Source: Streptomyces antibioticus (lineage in GTDB: Bacteria > Actinomycetota > Actinomycetes > Streptomycetales > Streptomycetaceae). From it: a stretch of DNA of 64,000 nucleotides. Within the stretch, counting starts at the first letter, position 1. Every line of letters starts with the position of its first letter. The notes under the pieces were generated by a model. It ran no database searches. It saw only the letters and a program-made list of their open reading frames with translations, and was not told the origin of the DNA. Positions 1 to 7,954 of the stretch are shown here, in pieces. A program made the position numbers and the translations under genes. Location of the stretch: contig NZ_CM007717.1 of NCBI RefSeq assembly GCF_002019855.1, positions 3,993,636 through 4,057,635 of the forward strand, written 5' to 3'.

Positions 1-404
1 AGCGGGCCCGCCCGCACTTCGTGCGCCGGGTGATGCGGTACTCGATCCCCGGCGGGGTGCTGGCCGGGGTGGCGACCTTCGTGACGTATCTGATCGCCCG
101 CCACCACTACACCGGGGAGGGCTCGCTGGACGCGGAGACCAGCGTCGCGACGCTCACGCTGTTCCTGATCTCGATGTGGGTCCTGGCGATCATCGCCCGC
201 CCCTACACCCTGTGGCGGGTGCTGCTGGTGGCCTCGATGGGCGGGGCGTTCCTGCTGGTCCTGGCCGTGCCGTGGCTCCAGGAGTTCTTCGCGCTGAAAC
301 TGGTCGGCATGACGATGCCGTGGATCGCGGTGGCCGTGGCCGCGGTGGCGGCGGCCGCCCTGGAGGTCACGTGGACCTGGGTCGACCGCCGCTTTCCCGC
401 GTGA
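1..404 (+). CDS. P-type cation-transporting ATPase, C-terminal fragment (5' end outside window)
   Basis: The reading frame is already open at base 3 (RARPHFVRRVMRYSIPGG) and ends with TGA at 402-404, so only the last ~133 residues are present. They form three or four hydrophobic segments with a short arginine-rich tail, ending VDRRFPA. The ARPHF-x-RRVMRYSIPGG junction followed by membrane helices resembles the final transmembrane bundle of HAD-type cation P-ATPases. None of the catalytic parts (DKTGT, nucleotide-binding domain) lies in the window, so the ion cannot be named. The first internal ATG/GTG is not a credible start. The downstream gene runs the other way and stops 9 bases away. Confidence 0.6.
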   Translation, partial: RARPHFVRRVMRYSIPGGVLAGVATFVTYLIARHHYTGEGSLDAETSVATLTLFLISMWVLAIIARPYTLWRVLLVASMGGAFLLVLAVPWLQEFFALKLVGMTMPWIAVAVAAVAAAALEVTWTWVDRRFPA

Positions 405-413
405 TGCCTGCGC

Positions 414-1226
414 CTAATTGACGTCGATGAAGTCACCCGCGGCGGAGACCGCCGGGGTGGTCGAGGTGCCCGCGAAGGAGTAGCGGTAGTAGCCGTCCGC
501 CGACGCCTTGACCGTGGTCTTCAGCGTGCCGGTCGAGCTGGTCTTGATCGTCTTGACGGTGGTGTAGGTGGAGCTGCCCTTCTTCTTGAACTGCAGCTTC
601 ACCGACTGCGCCGCGTATCCGGCGTACTTGTTGGCGTCCCAGTTGGCGCGGGACAGCTTGCCGGTGACCGTGATGGTCTTGCCCTTCTTCACCGGCTCCG
701 GCGCGGCGTCGACCGTCAGCTTGGCGGCGCGCTGGACCTTGACGGTGCCCAGGTTGCTCTGCCACTTCATGTCGTCCGCGGACGAGGCGTCGTTGGCGAT
801 GGCCAGGGCGCCGACCTTCCAGGCACCGGCGTCGCCGTTGCCCAGGTCGTCGTAGTCCGCCGGGGCGTCCGGACGGAACTGGATCTTGGCCGTGCACTTC
901 AGGACGGTGGAGGAGGACGTGGTGCAGGTGCCCTCGTTGTCACCGAAGATGCTGTCCGACTGCTCGCTGAGCGTGGCACCGCGGTAGAGCACGGGGCCGC
1001 TGATGAAGGAGCCGGCGCTGACATTGGCCGGCTTGGTGACGGTGTAGGTCACGTTGACGGTGACCTTGGTGGTGGGGCCGACCACGACGGTCTTGCCCGC
1101 GTTCACCTTCACGTTGGAGAAGGTGACGTTCAGGCCCGCCGTCGGCGCGGCCTGCGCGGCCGGGACGGCGAGGGCGGACAGGGCGAGGGCACCGGAGGCG
1201 GCGACCACGATGGCGCGCTTGCGCAA
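414..1226 (-). CDS. Secreted Ig-like domain protein, paralogue 1 of 3
   Basis: A 270-residue exported protein of unknown function. Residues 1-26 are a classical Sec signal peptide (MRKR, hydrophobic core, cut after AQA). An N-terminal beta-rich domain contains a C-x9-C pair that probably forms a disulfide. The last ~100 residues form a module starting near KLTVDAAPEPVKKGKTITV and ending DFIDVN. It is rich in Thr, Ser and Lys with alternating hydrophobics, as in bacterial Ig-like folds. The same two-part design and almost the same signal peptide occur in the next two genes, so the three arose by tandem duplication. No catalytic motif is visible. A surface or matrix role is inference only. Confidence 0.8.
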   Translation of the reverse strand: MRKRAIVVAASGALALSALAVPAAQAAPTAGLNVTFSNVKVNAGKTVVVGPTTKVTVNVTYTVTKPANVSAGSFISGPVLYRGATLSEQSDSIFGDNEGTCTTSSSTVLKCTAKIQFRPDAPADYDDLGNGDAGAWKVGALAIANDASSADDMKWQSNLGTVKVQRAAKLTVDAAPEPVKKGKTITVTGKLSRANWDANKYAGYAAQSVKLQFKKKGSSTYTTVKTIKTSSTGTLKTTVKASADGYYRYSFAGTSTTPAVSAAGDFIDVN

Positions 1227-1277
1227 GGAGAACTCCCAGGTGAAACGGATCTGCGGAGGAAATGAACGAAGGCGGGC

Positions 1278-2204
1278 CTACTTGACGTCGACGAAGTCGC
1301 CCGCGGCGGTGACCGCCGGGGTGGTCGAGGTGCCCGCGAAGGTGTAGCGGAAGTAGCCGTCGGCGGACGCCTTGACCGTGGTCTTCAGCGCGCCGGTCGT
1401 GCTGGTCTTGATGGTCTTGACCGTGGTGTAGGTGGAGCTGTTCTTCTTGCGGAACTGGAGCTTCACCGACTGGGTCGAGTAGCCGTGGTACTTACCGTCG
1501 TCCCAGTTGGCGCGGGACAGCTTGCCGGTGACCGTGATGGTCTTGCCCTTCTTGACCGGCTCCGGCGCGGCGTTGACCGTCAGCTTGGAGTACCGCTGGA
1601 GCTTGGTGGTGGCGATGCCGTCGGCCTCGGCGTAGCCGACCTTGCTCCAGTCGATGACGTCCTCGTCGGCCCCGTACTGGTCGTTCCAGTCGATGACGTA
1701 GCCGACGGCCTTCCAGCCGGTGGCGTCGGCGTTCCACAGCTCGTCACGCGGCCGGATGTCGACGGTGCCCTTGCAGGTGGCGACCGTGGCCGAGGTGGCG
1801 GTGCAGGCGGGGTACTTGTCGCCCCACAGGACGTTGGCCGGGGCGCTGGAGGAGCCGCGGTAGATCAGCAGGTCGATCTCGGTGTCGGGGGCCTTCACGT
1901 CGATGTCGGCCGAGTGGGTCACCTTGAAGGTGACGGGCACGGTGACCTTGTTCGTGGTGCCGACGACGATCGGCTTGCCGTTGTTGATCTTCACGCTGGA
2001 GAAGGTGGCGTCGAGCGCGTACGGCGTGCCCGAGGCGTAGGTGGTGGCGCCGGTGAGGGCCGACCGGCCGGAGGCGGCCTGGTGCAGGGCCTTCAGCGTG
2101 GCGGCCGGGTCACGCTGGTCACCGGCGGCCTGAGCGGCCGGCACGGCGAGGGCGGAGAGTGCGAGGGCGCCGGAGACGGCGGCCACGGTGGCACGGATGC
2201 GCAT
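1278..2204 (-). CDS. Secreted Ig-like domain protein, paralogue 2 of 3
   Basis: A 308-residue exported protein, longer than its neighbours. Residues 1-26 are a Sec signal nearly identical to paralogue 1 (ALALSALAVPAAQA). A ~40-residue insert rich in Ala, Thr and Gly follows, then the N-terminal beta domain with C-x9-C (CTATSATVATC), then the conserved C-terminal ~100-residue module ending AAGDFVDVK. The C-terminal module is far better conserved among the three copies than the N-terminal half, which suggests a shared anchor or scaffold with a variable outer face. It lies 51 bases upstream of paralogue 1 on the same strand. Function unknown. Confidence 0.8.
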   Translation of the reverse strand: MRIRATVAAVSGALALSALAVPAAQAAGDQRDPAATLKALHQAASGRSALTGATTYASGTPYALDATFSSVKINNGKPIVVGTTNKVTVPVTFKVTHSADIDVKAPDTEIDLLIYRGSSSAPANVLWGDKYPACTATSATVATCKGTVDIRPRDELWNADATGWKAVGYVIDWNDQYGADEDVIDWSKVGYAEADGIATTKLQRYSKLTVNAAPEPVKKGKTITVTGKLSRANWDDGKYHGYSTQSVKLQFRKKNSSTYTTVKTIKTSTTGALKTTVKASADGYFRYTFAGTSTTPAVTAAGDFVDVK

Positions 2205-2312
2205 GGCTGTCCCAAGGGAGGAAGGGGCCCCCGGCGGTTGGCTCCGGTCGGCCCGAGTGGTCGAGCCTCGCGGCTCGCATGATCGGATCCCTGAGATCGG
2301 GAAAGGGTCGTC

Positions 2313-3089
2313 CTACTTGACGTCGACGAAGTCGGCGGCGGACGTGACCGCGGCCGTCGTCGAGTTGCCCGCGAAGGTGTAGCGGAAGTAACCGTCCGCC
2401 GACGCCTTGACGGTGGTCTTGAGCCCACCGGACGAGCTGGTCTTGACCGTCTTCAAGGTGCTCCAGGTGGTGGAGCCCTTCTTCTTGAACTGGAGCTTCA
2501 CGGACTGGCTGCCGTAGCCGCCGTACTTGAGCGACTCCCAGTTGGCGCGGGTGAGGGAGCCCGTGACCGTGAGGGTCTTGCCCTTCTTCACCGGCTCGGG
2601 GGCGGCGTTCGTGGTGAGCTTCGAGGCGCGCTGGAAGTGGAAGGCACCTGCCTTCTCCTTCCACACGAAGTCGCCGTCCTTGGCGTCGATCCACGCGTCG
2701 ACGTACCAGGTACCGGCGTTCTTGTTCGAGTAGAAGTCCGTGCGCGGGTCCACCTTCACCGAGGCGGTGCAGGTGGAGGTGGTGGCGTTGACGACCTTGC
2801 AGACCGGCTTGCCGGTGATCTCGAAGCCGTAGTCGGGGCCCACGAGGGTGAACTCCTCGGCGCCCGCGATGCCCGAGTTGTCGGTGGCGGTGACGCTGAC
2901 CGAGACGGTCTTCGCGGCGTTGGTGGTCATGGCCACCTTGTTGTCGCCGTCGACGACCACCTTGGTGATCTTGGTGTTGCCGGAACCGGCGTCGAACGGG
3001 GTGATCTCGGTGGCCTGTGCCGCGGGAACGGACAGGCCGGCGAGGGCCAGGGCGCCGAAGGACACGGCGGCGGTGGCGCGGAGACGCAT
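2313..3089 (-). CDS. Secreted Ig-like domain protein, paralogue 3 of 3
   Basis: A 258-residue exported protein. I place the start at the ATG giving MRLRATAAVSFGALALAG because it is preceded by GGGGGAAG at a suitable distance and begins directly with the signal peptide. A longer in-frame start ~80 codons upstream would put the signal peptide inside the protein. Layout as in the other two: signal peptide to AQA, a short beta domain with C-x9-C (CKVVNATTSTC), and the C-terminal module (KLTTNAAPEPVKKGKTLTV ... DFVDVK). It is the first gene of the tandem trio, so the promoter is probably in 3090-3216. Function unknown. Confidence 0.8.
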   Translation of the reverse strand: MRLRATAAVSFGALALAGLSVPAAQATEITPFDAGSGNTKITKVVVDGDNKVAMTTNAAKTVSVSVTATDNSGIAGAEEFTLVGPDYGFEITGKPVCKVVNATTSTCTASVKVDPRTDFYSNKNAGTWYVDAWIDAKDGDFVWKEKAGAFHFQRASKLTTNAAPEPVKKGKTLTVTGSLTRANWESLKYGGYGSQSVKLQFKKKGSTTWSTLKTVKTSSSGGLKTTVKASADGYFRYTFAGNSTTAAVTSAADFVDVK

Positions 3090-3216
3090 ATGGACTTCCC
3101 CCATGTAGGTGGGCCCGCAGAGCGTCCGTCCCGGCGGGGCCCGAGTGTTCGGCGAGTCGGTCGTGACCGAGGACTCGTCGAGTGAGACTCGCACCCCTGT
3201 CCGATGGTTGCATGTT

Positions 3217-3262
3217 CGACAAAGAAAATGCGGAGGACTTGTGTCCACCGCATTTTCTGTCG
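3217..3262 (-). terminator. Stem-loop terminator after the sacsin-like gene
   Basis: A perfect 11-bp stem, AGAAAATGCGG at 3223-3233 against CCGCATTTTCT at 3248-3258, is extended by four more pairs across a 2-nt bulge. It begins about 18 bases past the stop of the gene read on the minus strand. The A/T-rich flank on the exit side fits intrinsic termination. Confidence 0.7.
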
Positions 3263-3279
3263 TCATGTGCCCCTGGCGG

Positions 3280-6200
3280 TCAGTCGAACCAGCGGTCCCG
3301 GGCCAGCTCCTGGGTGCGGGACGGGTCCTCAAGCAGGGCCGCGACCTCGAAGCGGCGGGGCCACTGGCCGGCCGCCCAGGCCAGCCCGGCGGCCACCCCC
3401 TCCAGGGTGGCGGCGTGCAGGACGCCGTCGTCGGTCAGCCGCCAGTCGATCTCCACGCCGTCGACCACCAGCTCCTCGTGCTCGACATAGGTGTCCGGGA
3501 CGCGCGGACCGAGCAGCACCCGCACCGGCTCGGGCACGTCGTGCTCGGTGCCCTCGGAGTCGACCCGGCCGGTGACGGACTCGCTCAGCCGCCGCACCTG
3601 GAACAGCTCGGCCAGCTCGGCGGCCCGGGACGGCCGCACCGGCAGCAGCGGGACACCCCCGGTGAAGGGCAGCAGGTCGGGCGAGTCGACGACGACCGCC
3701 TCGGCCGCGTCCACCACCTCCACCCGCCCGTCCACGACGGCGGCCAGCTCGTCCGGCAGGGTCACCTGCTCCGGGTCCAGCTCGGCCAACGCGCTGTAGA
3801 GACCATGCAGTTGAGCGGCCGACACGGCACGCTCGGGGTCGGCGAGCCGCTCCAGCAGCTCGGCCGCGCCGCCGGGCTCGTCGAGGAGCGCGGCCACGGT
3901 GGTGCGCACCCCGAGCGCCCGCAGCACCTGCTCGTCGTCGAAGCCGGTCGCGTCGGCCTCGTCGTACAGACCGCGCAGCAGCGGGTCGCCGCCCGCGGCG
4001 AGCAGGCCGGCCGGGCGGCGGCCGTCGAGCACCGGGTGCCCGCGCAGCCACCAGGCCGTGTAGGGCCGTACGACCTCGTGGGTGCCGTCGGCGAGCAGGA
4101 CGCGGACCGGCTGGGTGAGGGCGTCGCGCAGCGGCGGCTGGGCGAGCAGGGCGAGGGCCTGCGGCCAGCGGTCGTCGTCGACGAGGTCGAGATCGCGGAC
4201 GGCGACGAGTTCGGTGGCGACGGGCGGCACCGGGGAGTCGGGGAAGCGGTCGAGGATGTCCTCGGCCCAGACGTCCACGGCGTCCAGCAGACCGGCGTCG
4301 TCGGGTTCGGCGAAGTCGCCCTCGCGGGGCTCCAGTTCGTCCGGGTCGAGGACGACATCGGTGGCGCGGACCAGGGCGAAACCGGCGAGCACCCCGCAGG
4401 CGGCGAGCGGCTGTTCGCCCCACCTGTCGACCAACTCGGAGTCCACCGAGGCGAGTTCGTCCTCGCGGATCACGGCGGCGAACGGGCTGCCGGGCAGCAC
4501 GAGTTCACCTGCGGGGACGAGTTCGCCGTCCTCGTCGGGGAGCGCGAGCGCGCCCAGCCAGGGTTCGTCGCCCGGCTCCAGGTCCGCGTCACGGACCAAC
4601 GCGAGGACGGTGTCGGCGAGTTCCTCCGCGTCCGGGGTGCCCCGGTCGTCGTCCCAGGCCCCGCCGTCGTCGTCCAGGGACGCGGCGACGGCGGCCCGCA
4701 CCTGCGGGGTGGTCAGCACCGCGCGCGGGGTGGCGGGCAGGGCGCCGAGCTTCTCCAGGAGCGGGTGCGCGGCGTCCGGGTGGGCGACCTTGAGGCCGAG
4801 CCGGGCGAGGACGTCCGGGTCCGCGCCGGTCCCGCCCGCGCCCGTCCCGTCCCGCCCCGCGTCCTCGCCCGTCCCGTCGCCGCCGGTGGGCAGCAGGATC
4901 TGGCGGGGCCCGATCGCGGTCCGGCCGTCGGCCAGCGGCACCGGAAGCCCCGAGAGCCGGTCCGGGTCCACACCGGCGAGGCTCTCGTAGAGCCGGTACC
5001 ACCAGTGCGGGTCCTTCTCCAGGCCGGCCAGCCGGTCGATCGCGTCGGCCAGCGGGATCCGCGCCACGTCGAGGGTGCGCAGCTCGGCCCGGCGTTCCAG
5101 ACCGGCGGGCAGCAGGGTGGGCAGCACCTCGGCCAGCACCCGCACGGTGTCGGCGCCGGCGCCCTCGACGACCTCGGCGTCCCGGGGGCGCAGCGCCTCG
5201 GGGAGGTGGTCGAGGTGGTCGTCCTCCTGGTCGGCGGGGGTCGCCGCGGGCGGCAGGAACGCGGTGCGCGGCAGCCGTTCCAGGACGGCCCGGCGCAGGG
5301 CGCCGTCCAGCTCGCCCTTGCCCAGCGGCCCCGGCACCAGGTCGATGATCGCGGCGGTCACCGGCCGCCACTCGGCGAGCAGCGCGGTGTAGGCGTCGGC
5401 CGCGCGCTCCACCAGATGGTCGGTGAGCGGGCCGGGGGCGGCGTGCCGGCGGGTGGTGTCGAGCGGGAAGGACGCGATGAGCAGGGCGGGCACGCCGAGC
5501 CGCTCGTCGCTGGGAGTGGGGGCGTGCACGACCGGGCTGGTGCGGGGGGCCGCCGGGGCGCCGTCCGCGGTGACGGGCACGGCCCAGGTGACCGACCAGT
5601 GCGGCCGCAGCCGCTCCTCGACCGGGCGGTCGGCCAGCAGCTCGGCGGTGAGCGGGCCGTCGGCGGTGGCCGTACGCCAGCGGGTGGTGCCGTGTTCCGA
5701 GTCCGCGACGACGGTCAGGGCGCCCTCGGCGGAGCGGCGCAGGGTGCGCGGGGTGCCGTCGCCGATCTCGACGACGACCTCCGCGAGACCGGGCAGGGCG
5801 AGGAGCAGGGCGTCGTCGACGGCGGTGAGCAGCCGTTCGGCGAGGTCGGCGGCCGCGGCGTCGCGCAGCGGGAGGATGACGGCCGTGTCGTAGGGGTCGG
5901 GGGCGGTGCCCTCGGCGGCGAAGGGGAGCCGCAGCAGGGGCACGTGGCCGTCGCGGCGGCGGATCTCGTCGCCGAGGCCGGGGCTGTGCCGGGCGGTGTC
6001 CGCGGCCAGTTCGCGGGCCTCGGCGAGGGACCAGCGCACCCCGCCGTGCCGGCCCACGACGGCGGGCTCGTCGGTGACGGCGAGCACCGCGGAGAAGCCG
6101 ACGCCGAAACGGCCGACGGCACCCGGGTGGGTCTCCCGCTTGGCGGAGGCGCGCAGGGTGGCGAGGGACTCGACACCGGCGGCGTCCAGCGGGGCGCCGG

Positions 6201-6465
6201 TGTTCGCGGCGACCAGGACGCCGTCGCGGAGGGTGAGGCGGAGCCGGCCGGGGACACCGGCGCGGGCGGCGGCGTCGGCGGCGTTCTGCGCCAGCTCCAC
6301 GACCAGCCGGTCGCGGTACCCGCCGAGGACGAGGTCCTCCTCGGCGTTGGCGTCCTCCCGGAACCGGGCGGGACTCGTCGCCCAGGCGTCCAGGACTCCG
6401 CGGCGCAGTCGGGCCGTACCGAAGGGGTCCGCGCCCTCCGGTGCCGGCCGCACGAACTTGCTCAC
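3280..6465 (-). CDS. Sacsin-type N-terminal HATPase protein (Hsp90-like ATP-binding domain)
   Basis: A 1061-residue cytoplasmic protein. Near residue 57 it has ELAQNAADAA and near residue 115 GRFGVGFSAVLAV, the N-box and the glycine-rich lid motif of GHKL ATPases arranged as in the sacsin/Hsp90 N-terminal domain. The remaining ~850 residues are acidic and leucine/alanine-rich, with a Gly-Asp-Thr linker in the middle, and show no recognisable motif. I chose the GTG at 6463-6465 (VSKFVRPAPEG) because GAGGAGAG lies just upstream; the 16 extra codons to the next ATG look non-coding. Chaperone-like activity is inferred from the fold only; partners are unknown. A stem-loop terminator follows. Confidence 0.75.
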   Translation of the reverse strand: MSKFVRPAPEGADPFGTARLRRGVLDAWATSPARFREDANAEEDLVLGGYRDRLVVELAQNAADAAARAGVPGRLRLTLRDGVLVAANTGAPLDAAGVESLATLRASAKRETHPGAVGRFGVGFSAVLAVTDEPAVVGRHGGVRWSLAEARELAADTARHSPGLGDEIRRRDGHVPLLRLPFAAEGTAPDPYDTAVILPLRDAAAADLAERLLTAVDDALLLALPGLAEVVVEIGDGTPRTLRRSAEGALTVVADSEHGTTRWRTATADGPLTAELLADRPVEERLRPHWSVTWAVPVTADGAPAAPRTSPVVHAPTPSDERLGVPALLIASFPLDTTRRHAAPGPLTDHLVERAADAYTALLAEWRPVTAAIIDLVPGPLGKGELDGALRRAVLERLPRTAFLPPAATPADQEDDHLDHLPEALRPRDAEVVEGAGADTVRVLAEVLPTLLPAGLERRAELRTLDVARIPLADAIDRLAGLEKDPHWWYRLYESLAGVDPDRLSGLPVPLADGRTAIGPRQILLPTGGDGTGEDAGRDGTGAGGTGADPDVLARLGLKVAHPDAAHPLLEKLGALPATPRAVLTTPQVRAAVAASLDDDGGAWDDDRGTPDAEELADTVLALVRDADLEPGDEPWLGALALPDEDGELVPAGELVLPGSPFAAVIREDELASVDSELVDRWGEQPLAACGVLAGFALVRATDVVLDPDELEPREGDFAEPDDAGLLDAVDVWAEDILDRFPDSPVPPVATELVAVRDLDLVDDDRWPQALALLAQPPLRDALTQPVRVLLADGTHEVVRPYTAWWLRGHPVLDGRRPAGLLAAGGDPLLRGLYDEADATGFDDEQVLRALGVRTTVAALLDEPGGAAELLERLADPERAVSAAQLHGLYSALAELDPEQVTLPDELAAVVDGRVEVVDAAEAVVVDSPDLLPFTGGVPLLPVRPSRAAELAELFQVRRLSESVTGRVDSEGTEHDVPEPVRVLLGPRVPDTYVEHEELVVDGVEIDWRLTDDGVLHAATLEGVAAGLAWAAGQWPRRFEVAALLEDPSRTQELARDRWFD

Positions 6466-6559
6466 GTTCACTCTCCTCGTCGGCGTGGAGACGAAGGTAC
6501 CGGGTGCCGGCACCGCCCCCGCCCGCCCGCCACCCCGGAGGCGACCGTCACCGGAGCCG

Positions 6560-7474
6560 CTAGGAGTGCCCCAGCTCCGCGGTGTCCTCGTCCGTCGCCG
6601 GGGGGACCGAGCCGGAGTCCGGGGCCGGGCGGAGCGGGAAGGGGTCCACCCGGGTCTCGTCGATGACCGGAGCGGGCGGGCGCGGGGGCGTCGGCATGAC
6701 CGCCGCCTCCGAGTGGCCGCCGCAGCCGTAGGAGAGCGAGACGACCCGGCCGTCCGCCGGGGCGAACTCGTTGGCGCAGACCCCGAAGGCCTGGCCGAGG
6801 GAGCCGCCGATCGGCTGGAGGAAGCCGCAGCTCACACAGGTCGCGGGGGCCGCCTGGGCCATCGGGGTCTTGGCGCCGTACGCCTCCTCCCAGCGGTCGG
6901 CGGCGGTGTGCAGGCCGTAGCGGGACAGGACCCGGGCGCGGCGCATGCCGAGTTCCTCGGCGACCGCCGAGATCGTGCCCCGCCGGGGCACGGTGGGCAG
7001 CGCGGCCGTCAGATCCGCGTCCTCCGCCTCGGCCAGCTCGGCCAGCTCCGCGGAGACCAGGGAGTTCGGCGGGGGCTCCTCCTCGCCGGTGTAGCCCGGT
7101 TCGAGCCGCAGGTCCTCGGCGTCGGTGGGCAGCAGATCGCCCGGGCCCATGTCGCCGGGGCGCAGCCGCTCGCTCCACGGCACCCACTCGGGCGCGAGGA
7201 CCGCGTCGGGGCCGGGGAGCAGCACCACCTCGTCCAGGGTGACGATCTTCGCGCGGGAGGCGCGGGCCACGGTGGCCGCCCAGCGCCAGCCGCGGTAGCC
7301 CAGCTCCTTGCACTCGAAGTAGTGGGTGACCACGCGGTCGCCCTCGGCGACCACGCCCACGTGCTCGCCGACCACGCCGGGCGCGGCGGCCTCCTCGGCT
7401 GCGGTGCGGGCGAGGTCGACGGCCTCGGCGCACAGACGGTCGGGGGTGCGGCTTCGCGTGGTCGCTGCGCTCAC
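6560..7474 (-). CDS. DUF3027 family protein
   Basis: A 304-residue protein that I recognise as a DUF3027 member, a family confined to actinomycetes. The C-terminal third has cysteines in the pattern TCVSCGF ... GVCANEF ... SYGCGGHSEA, which probably form a metal-binding cluster. The N-terminal half carries HYFECKELGYRGWRW, typical of the family. The start is GTG at 7472-7474 (VSAATTRSRTP), backed by GGAGAGAAG; the frame stays open 58 codons further up but is arginine-rich and lacks a ribosome site. It diverges from the MFS gene across a 480-base C-rich gap. No function is known to me. Confidence 0.8.
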   Translation of the reverse strand: MSAATTRSRTPDRLCAEAVDLARTAAEEAAAPGVVGEHVGVVAEGDRVVTHYFECKELGYRGWRWAATVARASRAKIVTLDEVVLLPGPDAVLAPEWVPWSERLRPGDMGPGDLLPTDAEDLRLEPGYTGEEEPPPNSLVSAELAELAEAEDADLTAALPTVPRRGTISAVAEELGMRRARVLSRYGLHTAADRWEEAYGAKTPMAQAAPATCVSCGFLQPIGGSLGQAFGVCANEFAPADGRVVSLSYGCGGHSEAAVMPTPPRPPAPVIDETRVDPFPLRPAPDSGSVPPATDEDTAELGHS

Positions 7475-7954
7475 AGGTATCGCTTCTCTCCTACGCCGTC
7501 TCTCGAGTGCGCCGGCCTGAAGGCGTGGGTGCGGACGGAGCGGACCAGGGGGCCGCGTCGACGTCCGCGCCCGATCGCGCTCGGGCGCACCTGCTGTCAT
7601 CCATTCTGCGGGATGGCCGGGAGGCGCGCGGCCGAGAACAATCGCCACGGCGCGCTACGCACGCTACCTGTTCGCGGACGCTCGTCCTACACCGACGGGA
7701 CGTTTCCCGCCCCCGACGCGCCCCCGACCCACGCCCCGGCCGCCCCCAATCCTTGCCCGGGCCGCCCCTCGACACGCCCCCGACCCTTACCCCGGCCGCC
7801 CCCCGACGCGCCCCCAAGCCGCCCCCGAGCCGCCCCCGCCTCGCGCCCCGACGCGGCTCCCGTCACCCCACGCGCCCCCGGAAACCCCGAATCCGACACC
7901 GCCGTACGCGCGGTAACCGCACTACGGAGGGCGTTCTCGGGGCACTATGACGGG
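7475..7954. other. Intergenic region with a degenerate C-rich tandem repeat
   Basis: This 480-base gap separates two divergent genes and must hold both promoters. Bases 7709-7879 are made of repeated runs of four to six C. The core CGACGCGCCCCCGACCC near 7714 recurs as CGACACGCCCCCGACCC near 7770 and again, diverged, near 7803, each followed by CCCCGGCCGCCCCC-like sequence. All frames here give proline/arginine-rich translations without start signals, so I regard it as non-coding. Confidence 0.6.

Noticed and set aside
3109-6666. A very long plus-strand open frame (over 1100 codons) opposite the sacsin-type gene.
   Set aside because: It is Gly/Arg/Val-rich, lacks a ribosome site, and mirrors the real minus-strand gene. 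Such antisense frames are expected in high-GC DNA.
5906-7954. Upstream extension of the MFS reading frame through the DUF3027 and sacsin-type genes.
   Set aside because: The extension runs antisense to two good genes and through the C-rich repeat, with proline/arginine-rich translation. The MFS protein is complete from GTG 7955.
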